This document shows positions 30,943 through 35,186 of a DNA stretch of 35,186 nucleotides, piece after piece. Each line of letters starts with the position of its first letter. The first letter of the stretch is position 1. The DNA is from Sperchopsis tessellata (Eukaryota > Arthropoda > Insecta > Coleoptera > Hydrophilidae). The notes below the pieces were generated by a model. It ran no database searches. It worked only from the letters and a program-made list of their open reading frames with translations, and had not been told where the DNA came from. Both the position numbers and the translations under genes were made by a program. Where the stretch lies: contig JAWQRN010000172.1 in assembly GCA_033557685.1 (NCBI GenBank), positions 1-35,186 of the forward strand, in the 5' to 3' direction.

Positions 30943-31290
30943 CTAGGGCCAAATGGCAATAATTCCCAAAAAGCCTTTAAATAAAAAGTATGTAGATCTC
31001 AGATATACTTTTAATAAGTCGACTGTGGTGGAAAGGAGAGGCGTGTTTGTCAGCAGCTGGCGAATAACCTTATTGAAGTCGTGGACAGAAACCTTCGTGA
31101 ATAGAGAAACTACATCGAAGCTAACAAGTATATCGATATTGTCAACCATCTTAGAAACCTTCTCGAGTCCTTGATGTATGATGACGATCTTCAATAAACT
31201 GGCTAAGAAGGGTAATGAGAAATTATGCGAGCTGGTAGGTGGGAGTTTTGTTAAAGAAAGCTCTAACTCAATATAAAATGGATAATATGA
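30943..31290 (-). pseudogene. Penelope-like reverse transcriptase, central fragment
   Basis: The minus strand reads FNKTPTYQLA, a stop, then FLITLLSQF (about 31255-31190; family SPTY.LAK.L..LL), then DILVSFDVVSLFTKVSVHDF (about 31130-31071; RT motif A with its catalytic Asp, characteristic PLE wording), then TVDLLKVYLRSTYFLFKG (about 31020-30970; family L..C...TYF.FNG). It stops right before the expected GVAMGSP block, where the non-LTR element begins. The plus-strand frame 30953-31174 is a shadow. Confidence 0.82.
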
Positions 31291-32685
31291 AGTTCATATG
31301 CAGGGTGGTTTTCTTTTTGAAAAAATATTGCAGTTGGTGTTTTTCGGGCACATGAACAAAAACCATTGTTGATTTCATTGTAGAATAGATGTGATAATAT
31401 GATATGTTAATTTCTAATTTTATAGATATTTAAAGATGTTCCAACTTTATATAAATAGATACTAATCGTTTTAATACAAACAATAGACGTGTATGATATT
31501 GTATGGTTATAATTATATTATATTATTAATTTGCGTTTTGAAATACCATAGGACATACTAAAACCATTTACGTGGGAACTACTTACAATTAGGATTGAAA
31601 AACAATCAAAGCAAAAATACAAAAAAAGTTGCAAATTGGCAAGTTACAGTTCGACAAATCGGCACAGCAGAATATAGAGTTGTATTAAAGAAATCAAATA
31701 GAAGTATAATTACAGCGACATAACGGGCTGCCTATTAAGATGGTTAGGACAAGATTTAATTGTCGTGGAATTAGCAAAAGGCTTAAATAGTTGAATAAAT
31801 TTACTTGGTGTATTTCTTTTGCACTTTGTCATCTGAAAGCCGCCTCGTTGTTCCAGTATGTGTATGTTATGCGAAAGGGAATGTGATCAGAATGATTGAT
31901 AGAGTGTTTTGATCCTTTGTGTATGGTTGACGTTCCGGCGCTAGAATCTATTAAGCGGTTTTTCTAATCGTTTTGCCGCATATCAAATGTGCCGAAGTCC
32001 GCGTTATTCCGCTCTGCTTCCAAAAGAATGCCACTGCACGCCAACAGCAGTTATGATGCAAAACATTTCACGTATTATCCACGACATGTCAAGCTAATCT
32101 TTACTGATTGATTGCACTATTATGCAAATCAACTTGATGTTTTACAAGAAGATGGCGATCACTTCCTGATGTTGCGTAACTTACACAGCTTTGTACAGAA
32201 TATTTCTCCTGCTCTACCATAAGTAAAAATGTCGATGCTCCCTGCCCTATTTGTTGCAGAGTAAGTCCTGCAATACTTTACGTGTATGTATAGATGTAGC
32301 GCATATAGAATATATCGCAGCTCTTTTGCTAATATAAATCATCCGAATATACATGTATTCTCTACCATTAGTTTGGCCCTATTGCGCCAAAAGTATGCCT
32401 TGAATTTAAACTGTATGCAGTATGCGATTGCATCAATACGAATTTACATTTGCAGTTCAACTAAAAAACTTATTTATTGCTGAAATATCTTTGGTTATGA
32501 TTTTGATATACTCCACACTAAGCTTCCATAACTTCTTAAAATTGTTTTAAGTGTCAGTGAAATGCGTAAATTAATATTGATTTATTGTTCTGTAAACCAG
32601 AAGAACCACTAAGAAAAGTAATTGCAACATCAAATTTCACTTTAAACGATTAAGTAAGAGTGTAATGTTAACACATCTGTACAAA
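31291..32685. other. No gene recognised; part is less AT-rich
   Basis: 31.8-32.3 kb is less AT-rich than its surroundings, and TTGCAGAGTAAGTCC at about 32253-32267 contains a splice-donor-like GAGTAAGT. I could not read a recognisable exon in any frame. The frame at 32286-32483 has no known domain. Confidence 0.35.
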
Positions 32686-32689
32686 TGTC

Positions 32690-32860
32690 ACTTGCAGGTC
32701 ATTCTAGAGGGGAATATATTTACTGGACGTCTGAGACCAACGGTTAGACACCAAGATTAGGCCCACATCAATAAAACCATAAATTCCTCTAACCAAGGTA
32801 GTTGAAGAATCGAGAAGTCGTACAGCATATATGGATTCAGAAAGCAAGAAAAAATATCAA
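32690..32860 (+). pseudogene. Possible RTE-like non-LTR C-terminal scrap
   Basis: VILEGNIFTGRLRPTVRHQD at about 32699-32758, followed by a stop and decayed codons, resembles the C-terminal stretch (I..GKI.G.RPRGR....W) of RTE-like elements. The match is short. Confidence 0.3.
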
Positions 32861-32959
32861 AAACCGGAATATTTCTCATATTTTTGTTAAAGGAATACAG
32901 CCATAACGCCATTCAGAGATTACTACATGCATATAAAAGAGAATCTCTAATTCAAACTT

Positions 32960-33247
32960 TTTTAATATATATCTATATATATAATATTGCGACCAGTTTC
33001 AGCCACATTCGGTCATTTTTAAGTTAACACAGAATACAATAATTAGCGACATGTAGGACAATTAATTAAAAGCTGCAATCCTACCTTGTGAGTCAGTGAA
33101 GGCAACAACACAAACTAACCGGTGCCACCAGACATATCCACTGCATGACGAGGAATTGGCCTGTTGGAGATAATTTTCAACAGGTGATTGGAGGTGAAAT
33201 TCGTTGTTAAGAATTAGACCGGATCGACTGCTGAGATATATTTATAT
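32960..33247 (-). mobile_element. Probable PLE terminal (pseudo-LTR-like) region
   Basis: The minus strand contains AAAATGACCGAATGTGGCTG followed by AAACTGGTCGCAATATTATA (about 33019-32980) and then an AT dinucleotide run. As I recall, phrases of this type mark the ends of arthropod Penelope-like elements. It adjoins a PLE RT fragment in the same orientation. Confidence 0.4.
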
Positions 33248-33430
33248 TCAGTTATTGACTCTAACACTGTCTATTGGCACACCGAATATCTGATTGTAAA
33301 ATTGATTGCCAAATGATAAATACGTACTATGAAAAAGAAAGATTATAACATATAGGAACTTATCCTTAGAAAGCAAACAATTGGATTCAATGAGTTCCGA
33401 CTTTTGGGATATGATGTCCTCATCCTTCCT
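33248..33430 (-). pseudogene. Penelope-like reverse transcriptase fragment, minus strand
   Basis: The minus strand reads SQKSELIESNCLLSKDKFLY (about 33412-33353), then FLFHSTYLSFGNQFYNQIFG and VPIDSV (about 33340-33263). This corresponds to the PLE block ending in TYF.F....Y.QI.G.PMGSPLS, with MGS changed to IDS. Sequence after the motif is lost. The N-terminal part of the listed frame (33430-33529), rich in Gly, Pro and Ser, is read through from the neighbouring plus-strand PLE. Confidence 0.72.
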
Positions 33431-33439
33431 TTCATAAAA

Positions 33440-34027
33440 AGAACTTTTTTCTTCCCCTGTGGATGTTGTGCTTGATCCTGGTGCTCCTCTGCCTGGACCA
33501 GTGGTGCCTCTGGTGCAATCAAAATTCAAAAGCCTGACTTATGTGTATAACTTATCGCCACAGCTTACTTTTCTCTTTGTAGAATTTGACATTGCCATTG
33601 CTAACAAGAACCTACGAGGGGTAGATGCTCTTTTCTCTCGACTTAAGGACAGGAGACCAGTCTCCCATCTGAGTGGTTTGGTTTATACCTGGATTGTAAT
33701 AGGCAGTACATTGGTCAATCTAGCAAAAAAAATATGTCTAAGAATTACTCAGCATAAATCCGATGTACGGACAAACCTAAATTTACTGCTTTAAGTATTC
33801 ATGTGACTAACAACACACATAAAATAGACTATGAGAATTTCAACGTTCTCAGTATAGAGAAGAAGCGAAGCTTTCTGGAGATGTATCGCATAAGAAGCGA
33901 AGATAACACGCTCAATTTTAAGCAAGATGTCGAAGGTTTGAGTGCTATCTACACGTATTTAATTCATCGAAATACACACAGACATTTGGCTCCTCCTCCG
34001 GAGAGTGGGGTTGTTGTTCCAGTTTAG
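33440..34027 (+). mobile_element. Penelope-like element, C-terminal RT tail plus GIY-YIG endonuclease
   Basis: The plus strand reads LTYVYNLSPQLTFLFVEFD, then IAIANKNLRGVDALFSRLKD, the usual linker between PLE RT and nuclease. SGLVYTWIVIGSTLVNLAKK, then ICLRITQHKSDVRTN (33667-33770), is the GIY-YIG domain (SGLVY.I.C..C...YIG.TK..L..RI..HK.D). Its Cys residues and the G of YIG are lost, but the Arg and His are kept. After a frame change, HKIDYENFNVLSIEKKRSFL, EMYRIRSEDNTLNFKQDVEG and LSAIYTYLIHRN (33818-33976) match the conserved PLE C-terminus (F..V.IL..E......LEM..I......NF..D...LS..Y). Only one frameshift separates the two long frames, so this copy is among the best preserved in the window. 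Confidence 0.88.
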
Positions 34028-35186
34028 TGCATTTGACAACAGGTGATCCCTACTTCATGACAGTTTCTCCCTCCTTATTTCTGGTTGATATCAGTTTATT
34101 TGTTTCTTTTAATGTTTGTGCGAATTTGACAGTTTGATTTTCCAATTGAAATCTTGTGTTACAGCAGTAGTGTTGCTGAGTTGTTGTATGTACACTTTTT
34201 AAGGGTTTTCTCCTCATTTTTGGGATTTCTTCCTCCCTTCCTTTCTTCGACAGTACTGCTTTCAGATTTGGTATATATTGTGTTGTTTTGGTTGATATGT
34301 TCGCTCCCTTTTTCATATTAAACTCTATTTCTAGAAAAATAACACAATTGTTAAAATTTTCTTACAACCAAATAAAATAGATTTCTGACCACATAAGAGG
34401 CCTTCTGTGGGCCCACAGACAATTTAATGCCTTCTTCTTTTGTATTTCTGTGGTTCACATGTGCTGTTGTGGCGCATACGGGTGTTTCGGTAGTTTCATT
34501 TTTCTTTGCTCGGGGAGAATGCTATGTACTGGATTTGCACTTCTATACGAACCATAGACTTCCCTCCACCATACTTATTCTATTGATTCAGATTCGATAC
34601 TTGTTTGTGTTCCGCGGTTGACGTAGAAAAAAGTCTATTTATAAAAAATATATTTCCGGCCTTATAAGAAGCCATTCGGGTGTCCATTAAGGCGTTAGTA
34701 CCTCTTCTTTTATTTTCCACATCGTGCACCTTCCATGTTTTTACTCTAGTAAGCTCTTATACCAAACCATATTTTGTGTGGTGCCTTTGGACATTTTGGT
34801 TTGTGAGGATATCTAACCATCTTGTATTCAGTAAATTTAAATTATTTTGTGTTTTTGTGTTTTTTGCCTGTGGCAATTTGGTGGTTGATGGGTTGTACCC
34901 TGATATCTCTTTTACTGTGATGAGAACTTACATCGTTATGTGTGCTAGATCACACTTACCATATTGGCTACCTGATTCCTGTCATATATGCGACCTAATA
35001 GTGGTTTAGTGTTTTTAATAACTTTTGGTATATACAACATTTACAACTTATATACATTGAATGCTAAACTATTTTTTGTTTCTTTAAAAAATATGTAGAT
35101 CCTATATAAATGCCAACAATTATTGTCGAAATGTCGATCGTTGAAGTAAAATAAACCTAATTATCTAACCTAAGATCCTTTCTGAT
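34028..35186. other. Pyrimidine-rich, unassigned sequence with a weak direct repeat
   Basis: 34.05-34.3 kb is pyrimidine-rich on the plus strand; its minus-strand frame (34050-34316) is lysine- and glutamine-rich with no known domain. Two segments, 34380-34440 and 34646-34710, share an order of words (ATTTCTGACC/ATTTCCGGCC, ATAAGAGGCC/ATAAGAAGCC, CTTCTTTT), suggesting a diverged direct repeat about 266 bp apart. The frames at 34427-34621 and 34680-35009 are hydrophobic and unrecognised. This could be the 3' flank of the PLE or an unrelated repeat. Confidence 0.35.

Noticed and set aside
32286..32483. 65-residue frame near a splice-donor-like GAGTAAGT
   Set aside because: No domain recognised and no matching acceptor or neighbouring exon; a host exon is not supported.
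1..35186. CRISPR arrays, bacterial operons, ribosomal or functional tRNA genes
   Set aside because: No regular direct-repeat/spacer pattern, no Shine-Dalgarno-led gene series, and the only tRNA-like sequences belong to SINE heads.

Overview
The window reads as intergenic, repeat-dense nuclear DNA of an animal, most likely an insect. It is strongly AT-rich, has no prokaryotic operon structure, and no host gene could be recognised. What can be recognised is a dense set of decayed transposable elements from many classes. Most carry frameshifts and stops, so the longest open frames are often not the informative ones; several relics below were found by reading across frames. Assignments rest on recalled family motifs, not on database searches.

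Layout, left to right. 1-640: decayed Tc1/mariner-type transposase (+). 2.44-3.52 kb: decayed mariner of the plant-type DD39D group (-). 3.92-5.28 kb: Transib-like DNA transposon with CACAGTG-type terminal inverted repeats, interrupted by a 203-bp insertion between perfect 14-bp target-site duplications. 5.84-6.12 kb: Ty3/gypsy integrase tail (+). 7.78-9.06 kb: inverted repeat with two 432-bp arms about 95% identical. 9.07-9.71 kb: tRNA-type SINE inside a tandem segmental duplication. 10.3-11.2 kb: Penelope-like element (PLE) with GIY-YIG relic (-). 12.97-13.44 kb: relic of an unclassified repeat-borne protein family (+). 14.6-15.4 and 28.5-29.6 kb: two copies of an unnamed dispersed repeat. 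17.3-20.9 kb: four non-LTR retrotransposon fragments in alternating orientations. 21.05-23.28 kb: hAT-like block bounded by inverted arrays of an 18-bp GATC-rich repeat, with a non-LTR 3' end inside. 23.5 kb: a second SINE type. 24.3-25.0 kb: probable LTR and primer binding site. 25.6-27.4 kb: non-LTR reverse transcriptase (-) abutting an endonuclease fragment (+). 27.6-27.9 kb: internally deleted mariner derivative. 29.8-31.3 kb: non-LTR element fused to a PLE. 32.7-34.0 kb: more PLE pieces in opposite orientations.

The elements do not form a working pathway. They record repeated nesting, 5' truncation and inversion. The best candidates for a closer look are the long inverted repeat (a possible hairpin-RNA locus), the Transib relic with its dated nested insertion, the DD39D mariner, and the inverted 18-bp arrays.
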